Below the pieces are notes generated by a model that ran no database searches, was not told the DNA's origin, and saw only the letters and a program-made list of their open reading frames with translations. The position numbers and the translations under genes were made by a program. Positions 55,901 to 63,634 of a DNA stretch of 64,000 nt are shown one piece after another. Every line of letters starts with the position of its first letter. Position 1 is the stretch's first letter. Origin of the DNA: Aureliella helgolandensis (lineage in GTDB: Bacteria > Planctomycetota > Planctomycetia > Pirellulales > Pirellulaceae); NCBI RefSeq assembly GCF_007752135.1, contig NZ_CP036298.1:496001-560000 (forward strand). The letters are read 5' to 3'.

Positions 55901-56314
55901 CTTAAAATGAATGACGGCTCCCTCTTCGGCGTTGACCAGCCAAACTTCTTCAGGCAGTGTCGGTTGGCCGTCGTCCAGGGCAACCTCGCTACCCGATTTA
56001 TCAACTTGAGGGATGATAATGGTGAGTGGCCGCAGTTTCAGAGACTTGAGTCCAACCTGCTGATACTCCTGGGAGAGCATAACTCCCTGGTTGTTTTTGT
56101 TTTGCAAGATGCGTGGGGTGTCGAGTTGCCAATCCTGTTGGGCAAAAAGCTCGCGCCACCACTGGTCGGCAACGTCGCTGCTGATGTACTCGGGAAGAGG
56201 TGCCGGATCGCGACCCGGGGGTTCGATGACGGGGAGCAGTAGCAAGTGGTATGCCCCCAGTGCCAACAGCAACCCGGCGAGTGCGGTCATATAACGTTTG
56301 GCGAACAGCAGCAT
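52913..56314 (-). CDS. Giant single-pass OstA/LptC-like envelope protein (candidate LPS transport)
   Basis: A 1,133-residue protein with one membrane helix (about residues 8-28, MTALAGLLLALGAYHLLLLP), then an entirely soluble beta-rich region of low-complexity linkers and repeated strands. The C-terminal part (about 900-1120) has the cadence of OstA/LptA domains, for example HLVFRDHLVAFLDHSEVVFEGKVEF, MLMGCDQLRVYD and NASEISYSQVKEQLLFKGAPQRD. E. coli lptC and lptA lie directly after kdsD and kdsC; here this gene starts three bases past the kdsC stop. I infer an LptC-plus-LptA-like bridge, but homology is not proven by eye. No lptB follows. Alternative: a large AsmA-like or unclassified envelope protein. 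Confidence 0.6.
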   Translation of the reverse strand: MLLFAKRYMTALAGLLLALGAYHLLLLPVIEPPGRDPAPLPEYISSDVADQWWRELFAQQDWQLDTPRILQNKNNQGVMLSQEYQQVGLKSLKLRPLTIIIPQVDKSGSEVALDDGQPTLPEEVWLVNAEEGAVIHFKEALDLRNGRLPSVERGELSGNITITRVNLHPDAQAVPWSLQTRDLFIERGRVFTNDRVTIRWADSIIRGRDLRIEMKGDLFNPGGNQTNSPWGPLDKMDLYTLEQIDVGLPTGGLWSSMKLPLAAPFAHLASAPARLQVNSQGRFSFDFRDSTASLTNGVQIVHLLGDKLRDTFNCQQLNVAINPPSKDSPPPSQTASTRLGDFEILTLEATGIDQLEEFVGEKKVELKAPSIDAFASAKRLDIDFLQKRIEFDGKLNIPTATQSIAWLKYAGYEFRSPRIDYEADSSPASQTSRHLGYLIAEGPGELTVPADSATGATEIRWQDTLKMSPSETPGEQWVGIFGSTLIESRLHGFMASDKIEIWLKKNPTATSANLASTAAATPGSTTFSTSKYAPEHIRATGHIAIETPQIKAKVDRLDVTLVLVAPSPSMNGDSTASEGLALSDSAGNPMYQWIQPPPPNSGNPLGRQVSTANQTGPNAASGNQLANRDPVTIHGQTLTSRIVLSGKQSWIDDLEIAGPLQVWKEPLPNSKLPGWHVEGDTLNLTSDAAGQVNLNINGQPARVVFADGALQGPTIRIDQKNNLVWMDQPGEFTVPTQLARVGNPGATASTGPAIEWLKAPHCVWQGGMYFDGNVVRIKGSVQLDATLRSKPNEIWLLNGNADEMHIHLTAPIALQSSNSSRSPEATIERIVLQDKVQGVDIFAKQVDQLGTPKINEHLNVPALTFHAIRNEVIGSGPGSIQSWHRGKSGLAQMASTNSSTATTSTTAESAWQGAHLVFRDHLVAFLDHSEVVFEGKVEFAAGPVASLEQRIDLHEMQGLSIGQMLMGCDQLRVYDTSGLSSTNGFLQSGADRGTWEFQASGNVDVQGRAESGNYFGNASEISYSQVKEQLLFKGAPQRDAKIVKVPESNSPTGTITAFVQLAAINPRTLDVEEFKIGAGGVGMESASPGFTAAGQTTPLVNPSTLSPSVNGRINSPSTTQPRSAVSGFLQGKQ

Positions 56315-56317
56315 GCG

Positions 56318-56887
56318 TCACTCCGCCCGTTGCGTCGGTAGGGAGTTTTCCCAGCAACCCTTGGCTTTGAGGAGTCGCTCAATCAACTCTCGCACGGCAC
56401 CCCGGCCGCCACGTGACTGCATGGTCCATTTCGCAGCCGCCAAGACCTCGGGTGCTGCATCGAGCACCGTGACCGGCAATCCGACTTCATAGAGGACCGG
56501 CAGATCGGGCAAGTCGTCTCCGATGTAGCAAGTCTCCTCGGCGGAGATTCCCAGCTGGCTGAGGATTTCCAAGGCGGCTGGGAGTTTATCGGAGAACCCT
56601 TGGCGGACGATTTGAATGTCCAACTCTGCGGCCCGCAGCTTGACCACCTGCGAATTCCGCGCGGTTAAGATGCCAAAGATAAACCCCGCCCGCTGCCAGA
56701 GCTTAATCGCTAAACCATCGCGGACGTAGAACGTCTTGCTCTCAATGCCAGCGTTGTCAATGGTAATGGAACCATCGGTTAACACCCCGTCCACGTCTGA
56801 AAGAATTAGACGTATCGGCTTGGCGATCTCAATATCTTTATTGCTGGCCACGGTGGTGTTTGCCTTTAGGGTCGCTGGTGATGCCAT
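56318..56887 (-). CDS. kdsC: 3-deoxy-D-manno-octulosonate 8-phosphate phosphatase KdsC
   Basis: HAD-type phosphatase that removes phosphate from Kdo-8-phosphate. The 189-residue product has the family loop LILSDVDGVLTDGSI with nucleophile Asp31 and Asp33, FGILTARNSQVV with the Thr/Arg loop, QGFSDKLPA with catalytic Lys, and CYIGDDLPDLPVL with the metal-binding Asp pair. No cap domain, as expected for the tetrameric KdsC group. The first 20 residues are a polar extension; the start at 56887 overlaps the kdsD end by 50 bases, so a start nearer 56840 is possible. It is the middle gene of a kdsD-kdsC-OstA-like operon. Confidence 0.92.
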   Translation of the reverse strand: MASPATLKANTTVASNKDIEIAKPIRLILSDVDGVLTDGSITIDNAGIESKTFYVRDGLAIKLWQRAGFIFGILTARNSQVVKLRAAELDIQIVRQGFSDKLPAALEILSQLGISAEETCYIGDDLPDLPVLYEVGLPVTVLDAAPEVLAAAKWTMQSRGGRGAVRELIERLLKAKGCWENSLPTQRAE

Positions 56888-58016
56888 TGGATATTGGCAG
56901 GATGCGAGGTGATTCGGTGGGAGTCGGTGACAGCTCCCGAGTTATGTCCTCGCTTGGGGTGGCGTTTGCGAACTCGGCGAGGAGGTCCGTCACATCGACG
57001 ATTCCCAGGGGAGTTCGGTCGGGGCCCAAGACCGGTAGTTCACTGATCTTTTGGGATGCCAATAGGGCAGCCGCGTCGGCCACGCGGGCATTGGGAGAAA
57101 TGGTCTGCACTTGGCGGGTCATGACATCCTGAATGCATTGCTCCAGCGGGGTGTATCCCGAGCGTTCGAGCAGTTTGGCAAGATCGCTATCGGTAAACAT
57201 GCCGGTCAACTGGCCGTCGTCATTGGTCAGCATGATGGCGCCGGTGCGTCTACCAGGCCGGCTCACCTGAATCATGACTTCGCGGACGGAGAGTGAATCG
57301 AGGGCGAGGCGGCAGTCGCTGAGTGGACGCATGATTTCGTCGATCCGAGCCAGTCGCCGACCCAGGCTTCCAGCCGGATGGAACTTGGCGAATTGATCGC
57401 GTGTGAAGCCGCGTTGCTCGCTGGCAACCAGCGCCAGGGCATCGCCAACCGCCATCATGGAGGTAGTACTGCTGCTCGGGGCTAGGTCCAGTGCACATGC
57501 TTCCCGGTGCTTTCCCAGCAGGATCGGGACATCTACGGCTTGAGCCAGAGTGCTGGATGCATGGGCAGTGATGGCAATTGAACCGGCGGTCAGCTGTCCG
57601 AGCGTAGGTAGGAGACGAGTGATCTCTTCGGTTTCTCCGCTGTAGGACAATAGCAGGGCGACATCGTTGGGCAGGACAGATCCGAGGTCACCGTGCAAGG
57701 CTTCCGCAGGGTGTAAGAAATGGCTGGGGGTACCGGTTGAGGAGAGGGACGCAGCCAGCTTCTGACCGACGAGCCCCGCTTTGCCCATCCCGCACACGAC
57801 AACGGAACCACGGCATGCTAGGATCAGCTCAACGCCGCGGGCGAAGCTATCGTTCAGCCCCTGAGAGACCGACCGTAGTACGGAAATTTCCGATTGCAGG
57901 ATCTGCCGCCCTCGCGCGATGGTTATATTGAAGGGCGATTGTACTTCGATTTCCGGCTGTTTTTGCGCCATGCCCATCATCCCTGATCGGATTTCCGCTA
58001 GATCGGTAGAGGTCAT
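56838..58016 (-). CDS. kdsD: Arabinose-5-phosphate isomerase KdsD/KpsF
   Basis: Converts ribulose-5-phosphate to arabinose-5-phosphate, the first step of Kdo synthesis. The 392-residue product has a SIS domain (about 40-190): VVVCGMGKAGLVGQKLAASLSSTGTPSHFLHPAEALHGDLG (named by its ends), then LLSYSGETEEI and LAPSSSTTSMMAVGDALA. FHPAGSLGRRL (about 217) carries the catalytic His typical of the family, and two CBS repeats follow (about 230-285 and 293-350). About 30 extra residues lie at each end. Kdo genes imply a Gram-negative type LPS outer membrane, consistent with the GT9 gene. Confidence 0.92.
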   Translation of the reverse strand: MTSTDLAEIRSGMMGMAQKQPEIEVQSPFNITIARGRQILQSEISVLRSVSQGLNDSFARGVELILACRGSVVVCGMGKAGLVGQKLAASLSSTGTPSHFLHPAEALHGDLGSVLPNDVALLLSYSGETEEITRLLPTLGQLTAGSIAITAHASSTLAQAVDVPILLGKHREACALDLAPSSSTTSMMAVGDALALVASEQRGFTRDQFAKFHPAGSLGRRLARIDEIMRPLSDCRLALDSLSVREVMIQVSRPGRRTGAIMLTNDDGQLTGMFTDSDLAKLLERSGYTPLEQCIQDVMTRQVQTISPNARVADAAALLASQKISELPVLGPDRTPLGIVDVTDLLAEFANATPSEDITRELSPTPTESPRILPISNGITSDPKGKHHRGQQ

Positions 58017-58611
58017 CCATGCCCCTTCTCCCGCCGATTCTAGTGAACATTCCAGCCGGAATCAATGTAAATCACATCTCGCGCCCAGCGGACCTTTCTC
58101 CCCCATGTGGAATGTTTTGCTTTTCTTTAGCTGGCATTGCCCTTGTCGGAAAGGATGACCCGATGCCCAGTTTGAGAACTCTTCTGGTCCCGATTTGGAA
58201 CTTAATGCGACTGAAAGGGCGAGGGATGGGCGGCAAGTGTCGATGGTATCCTGGAATTCCTCGCACAAAGAGTGGATAAAAAGAATCTAAGTCTGCAGCC
58301 CGTAGTTTTGGTGGGTAGCTAATTTGGGTCACGTTAATAAACTGTGAGGACTTGCAGTGCGCAGGTCCGATATCAGCCACAGAAGAATGAAAGCTTATAC
58401 ACTTTACGGCAGTCTCCCGGCGAGTGTGTCCTGTCGCAGGGGATTGCGTCGAAGCGGATTGAGCAATCCACAAGCCTGCTGACAGCCTTTGCTGGTGGAG
58501 GCTTCACCGATGCGAGAGCGACATTTGGGGTGCCCCAGATGGCTAGCAGAATTTGCAGGGTGCACGTTCAATTTTGATGAAGGCACAGTGACGTTTGGGT
58601 GAGTCAATACC
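58017..58611. other. Intergenic region between kdsD and the DUF2062 gene
   Basis: 595 bases between divergent genes. It must contain the kdsD operon promoter. A minus-strand frame of 133 codons (58072-58473) has no recognisable pattern and mostly lacks hydrophobic core, so I do not call it. No RNA gene or hairpin with T-run was seen. Confidence 0.4.
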
Positions 58612-59220
58612 GTGAAGTTTGTAAGCGATAGATTCCGGCATTATTGGAGGTGCACAAAGGATTTTTGTGTGCTCAAGATACTGCATGCCGACGATCCACC
58701 GCACCACTTAGCGCTGGGGATTGCGATTGGGATGTTTGTCACCTTTTTGCCACTCATTGGCATTCAGATGGCCGTCTCATTTTTTCTGGCATGGATCTTA
58801 GGAGCGAACAAGCTTGTGGGAGTCCCGCTCGTGTGGATTTCCAACCCGTTCACCGTTGTGCCCATTTATTACCCGTGCTACTGGTTGGGTTGCAAGCTCC
58901 TGGGGGGGGGCGACGTGGGAGTCGAATGGGAGCAATTGCGAGGACACTGGCATACGATCAATACCAACCCTACATCGACTTGGGGCGATCGTGCGCAGTT
59001 TTGGTGGAACGGCTTTTTCGATTTTGCCGGACCTTTGGGGCTCGGCTGCTTGATCGTGGGGCTGACTTTTGGAATCGTTTCCTACTACGTCTCCCTGTTG
59101 GCCATTCGTCGATATCGGATGAATCGCTGGGGGCAATTGATGCCCCCTGCCCATACGCTGGCACCACCTGTGCTTGGCGCGGATTCCGATAGCACGCATA
59201 GCGGTGGCCATGCGGCTTAG
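58612..59220 (+). CDS. DUF2062 membrane protein
   Basis: A 202-residue protein of the DUF2062 family. It has an early VLKILHADDPPHHLALGIAIGMFVTFLPLIGIQM stretch (family signature, named by its ends) and an LGANKLVGVPLVWISNP turn between hydrophobic segments at about 35-65 and 70-90. A last helix lies at about 145-170 (GLGCLIVGLTFGIVSYYVSLL). Role is unknown. It uses GTG at 58612, preceded by GGGTGAG at about -12. It converges with the Tad genes after a 16-base gap. Confidence 0.82.
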   Translation: MKFVSDRFRHYWRCTKDFCVLKILHADDPPHHLALGIAIGMFVTFLPLIGIQMAVSFFLAWILGANKLVGVPLVWISNPFTVVPIYYPCYWLGCKLLGGGDVGVEWEQLRGHWHTINTNPTSTWGDRAQFWWNGFFDFAGPLGLGCLIVGLTFGIVSYYVSLLAIRRYRMNRWGQLMPPAHTLAPPVLGADSDSTHSGGHAA

Positions 59221-59236
59221 TTTTTTTCGGCCCGAG

Positions 59237-60202
59237 CTATTTGGAACCGTTCATGGCCGGGAACATCTCACGGGCCATTTGAATCCCCGCAGGTCCGACC
59301 AGGACGACAAAGATGCCTGGGAAGATAAACAGAACGAGCGGGAAGATGAGTTTAACGGCGGTCTTGGCTGCTTTTTCCTCGGCAACTTGGGCCCGTCGCG
59401 TTCTCATCGAATCGCTTTGGACGCGCAGTGCCTTGGCAATACTCGATCCGAATTTATCTGCTTGAATCAGGATGGAAGCAAGGGCTCGAAGGTCATCGAC
59501 GCCTGTCCGGGCTCCTAGGTCGGTAAGTACTTGGTTGCGAGCGCGGCCCATTTGCAAGTGCAGGTTGCACAGGCCAAATTCATCGGCAATGACGCGGTAG
59601 CTCTTCTTCATCTCTTCCGACACGCGACGCATGGCTTGGTCGAGTCCTAGGCCCGCTTCAACGCACACGACCATCAAGTCGAGTGCATCGGGTAGTCCCA
59701 GGAAGATTTTGTTTTTGCGGCGTTTGACCAGGTAGCCCAAGGCCAGGGTTGGCAGGTAGAAGCCAATGGCTCCTACAAAAAACGTGCGAATGGCAGCCGT
59801 GGAGGTAAAGCCGTAGAGGAGGAGCGCCCCTCCGCCACCCATAACGAGGAATGCAAGTGCGCTAGCGGTGCGGACGGCCAAGTAGGTGAGCGGCGCGGTT
59901 TCGCTACGAAAGCCTGCTTCCACCAAGTCCTGGCGAAGCTTACTCATTTCCTTTTCGCTGGTAGGCGTGAGCGGCTTGGCCAGCGTTGGCGAAGCTTTCT
60001 GGAGTACTCGCGCAATGGTCTCCGACTTCTTTTCATTGCGACCACCCTTGCGGCGCGGGTCGCTAAATTCTTGAAGCCGTTGTTCCGCCCGATCATCCTT
60101 ATCCAAGAAGAATCCGAGCGCCATCCAGGCCAAGACTCCAATGGCGATGAAGCTGGCCGCAGGAACGATGAGGGCGTTGAGTGTTGTTACAGCAAGTAAC
60201 AT
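59237..60202 (-). CDS. tadC: Type II secretion F-domain protein (TadC-like)
   Basis: A 321-residue inner-membrane platform protein of a Tad/Flp-type system. It has a start helix (about 9-28), a cytosolic region with RRRKGGRNEKKSE-like basic stretch, two central helices (about 105-150), the F-domain core GLPDALDLMVVCVEAGLGLDQAMRRVSEEM (about 170-200, named by its ends), and a final helix near 295-315 (LIFPLVLFIFPGIFVVLVG). An upstream in-frame Met at 60325 would overlap the TadB gene; the ATG at 60202 begins four bases past the TadB stop and was chosen. It is the last gene of a cpaF-tadB-tadC run. Confidence 0.85.
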   Translation of the reverse strand: MLLAVTTLNALIVPAASFIAIGVLAWMALGFFLDKDDRAEQRLQEFSDPRRKGGRNEKKSETIARVLQKASPTLAKPLTPTSEKEMSKLRQDLVEAGFRSETAPLTYLAVRTASALAFLVMGGGGALLLYGFTSTAAIRTFFVGAIGFYLPTLALGYLVKRRKNKIFLGLPDALDLMVVCVEAGLGLDQAMRRVSEEMKKSYRVIADEFGLCNLHLQMGRARNQVLTDLGARTGVDDLRALASILIQADKFGSSIAKALRVQSDSMRTRRAQVAEEKAAKTAVKLIFPLVLFIFPGIFVVLVGPAGIQMAREMFPAMNGSK

Positions 60203-60206
60203 TGTT

Positions 60207-61172
60207 TTAGACCTTGATGTTAATAATCTTGCGGATAACCAGGGCACCGACAAATTGCAGCAGCAGGGCAGCACCGAGTAGCAGGCGTCCCGTTTCATCG
60301 CGGAACAAAACCATTGCGTAGTCATGGTTCAGATAGAACATGACTACAAACAGCGATGGTGGGAGAGCCAGTAGGACGATCCCCGACAGTCGGCCTTCTC
60401 CCGTCAATGCTTGAATGGCACCCGCCAGCTTGAAGCGTTCACGGACTAAGTGCCCGATCTTGTCGAGAATTTCAGCCAAATCACCACCCGTTTGCTTCTG
60501 CAGCGTGACCGCGGTGGCAAAGAACCGCAAGTCCATGTTGGGCACACGATTCGTCATGTCCTCCAGGGCATCCTCGAGGGTAATTCCCAGGTTTTGCTCT
60601 TCGAAGGCACGTCCAAACTCAGAGCTGATCGGATCCTGCATTTCGCTAGCCACCAAACCCATGCCAGCACCCAAGGAGTGACCGGCTCGCAGCGAGCGAC
60701 TGAGCAACTCCAGGGCTTCGGGCAATTGCCGGTTAAATTTGGCCATCCGCTTGTTGCGTTTCAGCATCAGCCAGACGATGGGAATCCCGCCAGCGACGAG
60801 CGCGAAGACAGGTAGGAGGTATTTGGGGACGGGGGACACGATGCAAATCATCGCCCCGACGGAGGCAGCCAAAGCGCAGATCGACAGGAATTTTGCTCCA
60901 CTCATGTCCACATTGGCTTGGTCCATCAAGTGTTGGATGTTCCCGAGTTTCGACAATACCTCATCCGCAAACGACCGAGTGTCGTCGAGCGTTCCGCTGG
61001 TCAGCAGACTGGAGCCATCCTGCTTGTCGCCCGAGCCTCGTCGAGCGTTGGTGAGCATCGACAGGCGGTTTTCAGCCAAATGATCGTTCGTGGGACGCAG
61101 AAACATCGCCACACTACCAATGAGTGCGGTGACTCCGACACCTACTGAGATAAGTAATACGATAGTTAACAT
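60207..61172 (-). CDS. tadB: Type II secretion F-domain protein (TadB-like)
   Basis: A 321-residue paralogue of the TadC gene product. N-terminal helix at about 5-25, two central helices (about 95-135) and the F-domain core LPEALELLSRSLRAGHSLGAGMGLVASEM (about 154-183, named by its ends), FFATAVTLQKQTGGDLAEILDKI near 215-237, and two C-terminal helices at about 260-318. TadB and TadC normally pair as the membrane platform that the CpaF ATPase drives. Located 79 bases downstream of cpaF; tadC begins four bases after this stop. Confidence 0.88.
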   Translation of the reverse strand: MLTIVLLISVGVGVTALIGSVAMFLRPTNDHLAENRLSMLTNARRGSGDKQDGSSLLTSGTLDDTRSFADEVLSKLGNIQHLMDQANVDMSGAKFLSICALAASVGAMICIVSPVPKYLLPVFALVAGGIPIVWLMLKRNKRMAKFNRQLPEALELLSRSLRAGHSLGAGMGLVASEMQDPISSEFGRAFEEQNLGITLEDALEDMTNRVPNMDLRFFATAVTLQKQTGGDLAEILDKIGHLVRERFKLAGAIQALTGEGRLSGIVLLALPPSLFVVMFYLNHDYAMVLFRDETGRLLLGAALLLQFVGALVIRKIINIKV

Positions 61173-61251
61173 AGTAGGACTCTAACGAAACGATTCAGCG
61201 AAACGGAAAGTGCAGGCGTGTTCACACATACCACTGCAAAGCCACAGTGGA

Positions 61252-62574
61252 CTACGCATCCATGATTCGACGTTGGCGGAACGCGCTAGCCGGTAGGCGA
61301 ACGCCTGATTGTTCAAGGCGTGACATGAAGTTGGGACGGACACCGGTGCATTCGAAGTGACCGAAGGCTTTACCCTCCTCGTCAATTCCATCCTGTACGA
61401 ATTTGTAGATGTCCTGCATCACAACGGTGTCTTGTTCCATCCCGACAATTTCGGTGATGTGCGTCACGCGGCGTGGTCCACCCTGCAGTCGGTTGGCTTG
61501 GATAATCAGATTGACAGCGCTGGAAATCTGTTGGCGAATGGCTTTGATCGGCAGTTCAAAACCGGCCATCATGACCAACGTCTCTAGACGCGCGATACCA
61601 TCTCGTGGATTGTTCGCGTGAATCGTGGTTAACGATCCGTCGTGACCGGTGTTCATCGCCTGCAGCATGTCGAGCGTTTCTCCTCCCCGACATTCCCCAA
61701 TGATCACGCGTTCAGGACGCATCCGCAACGCATTTTTCACAAGGTCCGTTGCCGACACAGCCCCGTTGCCTTCAATGTTCGCGGGACGCGTCTCCAGTCG
61801 CACAACGTGTTCCTGTTGGAGCTGAAGTTCTGCCGCATCCTCAATCGTAATGATCCGCTGATCGTTGGGGATGAAGCTGCTGAGTGTGTTCAGGAGCGTG
61901 GTTTTACCAGAACCGGTACCACCGCAGATGATCATGTTCAAGCGACCTTTGATGCAGCCCTCAAGCAGCATTACCATCTCAGGTGTTAACGCTTTGTAGT
62001 TTAAAAGGTCTTCCAACTTCAGTGGGTTGGAGCCAAATCGACGAATGGAAACTGAAGCACCATCTAGTGCCAGAGGAGGGATGATCGCATTGACCCGCGA
62101 GCCGTCTTCCAACCGTGCATCGACCATGGGGCAGGTCTCATCAACACGCCGGCCAACTCGAGATACGATCCGGTCGATGATTTGCATGAGGTGCGTATTG
62201 TCGCGAAACTCAACGTCGGTCTTCTCCAGACGGCCACGGCGTTCCACAAAGACGGCTTTGGGGCCGTTGATCATGATATCGCTGATCGACGAATCTTTGA
62301 GCAGCAACTCCAAGGGGCCTAGGCCGAAGGTTTCGTCGAGCACTTCATCGACAATGCGATCGCGTTCCGAGCGATTGAGTAGTGTATTTTCTTGATCGCA
62401 CAGGTGTTCCACGACCAGTCTGATTTCTCGTCGGAGCTGCTCACCCTTCATATCGCCAATGCGATTGAGGTCGAGTTTATCGACGAGCTTATTATGAATG
62501 CGACGCTTGACGGCTTCGAATTCTTCAGCTTTGGATTGATCACTGTTACGGTGCGATGGGTTAATAGTCTTCAT
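61252..62574 (-). CDS. cpaF: CpaF/TadA-family secretion ATPase
   Basis: A 440-residue hexameric ATPase that powers Flp pilus or Tad secretion assembly. Walker A is GGTGSGKT (218-225) with Lys224; [23 protein letters not shown] is the Asp-box region (named by its ends), [17 protein letters not shown] is the Walker B segment, and [16 protein letters not shown] the His box. The N-terminal region has [13 protein letters not shown] and [12 protein letters not shown], typical of the family. First of three minus-strand secretion genes, which end near the DUF2062 gene. No pilin, TadZ or secretin gene is in the window, so those may lie elsewhere. Confidence 0.93.
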   Translation of the reverse strand: MKTINPSHRNSDQSKAEEFEAVKRRIHNKLVDKLDLNRIGDMKGEQLRREIRLVVEHLCDQENTLLNRSERDRIVDEVLDETFGLGPLELLLKDSSISDIMINGPKAVFVERRGRLEKTDVEFRDNTHLMQIIDRIVSRVGRRVDETCPMVDARLEDGSRVNAIIPPLALDGASVSIRRFGSNPLKLEDLLNYKALTPEMVMLLEGCIKGRLNMIICGGTGSGKTTLLNTLSSFIPNDQRIITIEDAAELQLQQEHVVRLETRPANIEGNGAVSATDLVKNALRMRPERVIIGECRGGETLDMLQAMNTGHDGSLTTIHANNPRDGIARLETLVMMAGFELPIKAIRQQISSAVNLIIQANRLQGGPRRVTHITEIVGMEQDTVVMQDIYKFVQDGIDEEGKAFGHFECTGVRPNFMSRLEQSGVRLPASAFRQRRIMDA

Positions 62575-62745
62575 AGAACCAAATCCTGCAAGTCAGAAGC
62601 CAAAGCTACGTCACTGAGTGGTGTAAGTGACATTCCGGTGAGCGCATTCAATGCGACTCCACACGAGTACGCAAAACTCGCTTGGAAAACTTACATTACA
62701 GTTTGCGTCGTGCTTGACGATTAGGTTTGGTTTGTCGAAAACTCC

Positions 62746-63597
62746 CTATTTTGCACCCGGTTGGGGTTTGCTAATTGCATCTGGAAAGCGATCGGCTAGA
62801 TACACGCGGGCCGTATCAGCCATATAACCGTCAATACCGTAAGTGAGGCTCCGTTTGAGGTAGGTTTGGGCTTGTTCGGGGTTGTTTAGCGAATCGTAGT
62901 AGAGCCCGACGTAAAGATCTGCGTAAAACTCAGCTAGCTTGCGCTGCGGCCCTACCGGCGTGGCCTCTTGTGCAGCGGAGAGGACCTGCTCGGGTTCAAG
63001 TTTCCCTTGCAGCATTTGCAGGATACTCATCATTGGCTGCCGCCCGTCGCCGCGACTTGGGATCACCGTTTTTCGGGCGGCCTCCAAACTCTGCGATTTG
63101 GCCACACAGAGGAAGTACCAAGCAGAATTTTCGACATCATCCGGATTAACGTCATGGTGTGTTTTAAACTGCTCAGCTCCCTCCTGAAACTTTCCACTGC
63201 TCCCCAGAGCAATGCCACGTTGCCAATTGTAAGGGGCGCGATCGGGGGCCAATTCTAGGGCGCGGTCAAAAAATTTGAGGCTGTCCTTGGACGCGCCAGC
63301 TCGATAGAGAATCTCTGCACTGAGTTGTTGGACGCGGTAGGCATCGGGGGTCGACATCCCCGCCTGGTCGGCCAACTTAGCGGCTCGTGCATACTCTTGT
63401 TCGGCCAACAATTGCTCGGCTTGTTGCAAGAGCTCCCCGGCGCTGCTCTCCGATTGGGCATCCGCCGTGCGACAGCCCATGCAGAGCAAGCTGAGCAGGA
63501 GGCCCCACGCAACGCCTTTAAGCCGGAGACTGGTGGGTGGGAAGTTGCTACGACAGGTTGCGAAATTGGATGTCTCAGAGTACCGTTGCCTTGTCAT
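62746..63597 (-). CDS. TPR-repeat lipoprotein-like protein (TadD-like)
   Basis: A 283-residue protein. A hydrophobic stretch (about 28-42) ends in LLCMGC, a loose lipobox whose Cys42 could be lipidated. Then come tetratricopeptide repeats from about residue 50: EYARAAKLADQAG, SKDSLKFFDRALELAPDRAPYNWQRGIALG, and EQAQTYLKRSLTYGIDG. TPR lipoproteins of this size (TadD/PilF type) help assemble secretin or pilus in Tad systems, and the gene lies 171 bases upstream of cpaF on the same strand, so a role there is plausible but inferred. It is divergent from the dihydroorotase gene with only 37 bases between starts. Confidence 0.75.
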   Translation of the reverse strand: MTRQRYSETSNFATCRSNFPPTSLRLKGVAWGLLLSLLCMGCRTADAQSESSAGELLQQAEQLLAEQEYARAAKLADQAGMSTPDAYRVQQLSAEILYRAGASKDSLKFFDRALELAPDRAPYNWQRGIALGSSGKFQEGAEQFKTHHDVNPDDVENSAWYFLCVAKSQSLEAARKTVIPSRGDGRQPMMSILQMLQGKLEPEQVLSAAQEATPVGPQRKLAEFYADLYVGLYYDSLNNPEQAQTYLKRSLTYGIDGYMADTARVYLADRFPDAISKPQPGAK

Positions 63598-63634
63598 ACG
63601 CCGTTTACCTCAGCAGGTTCGAAAGCCAATTGAA

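Noticed and set aside
60203-60325. 41-codon extension of TadC
   Set aside because: It would overlap the TadB gene, and the hydrophobic start helix begins at 60202.
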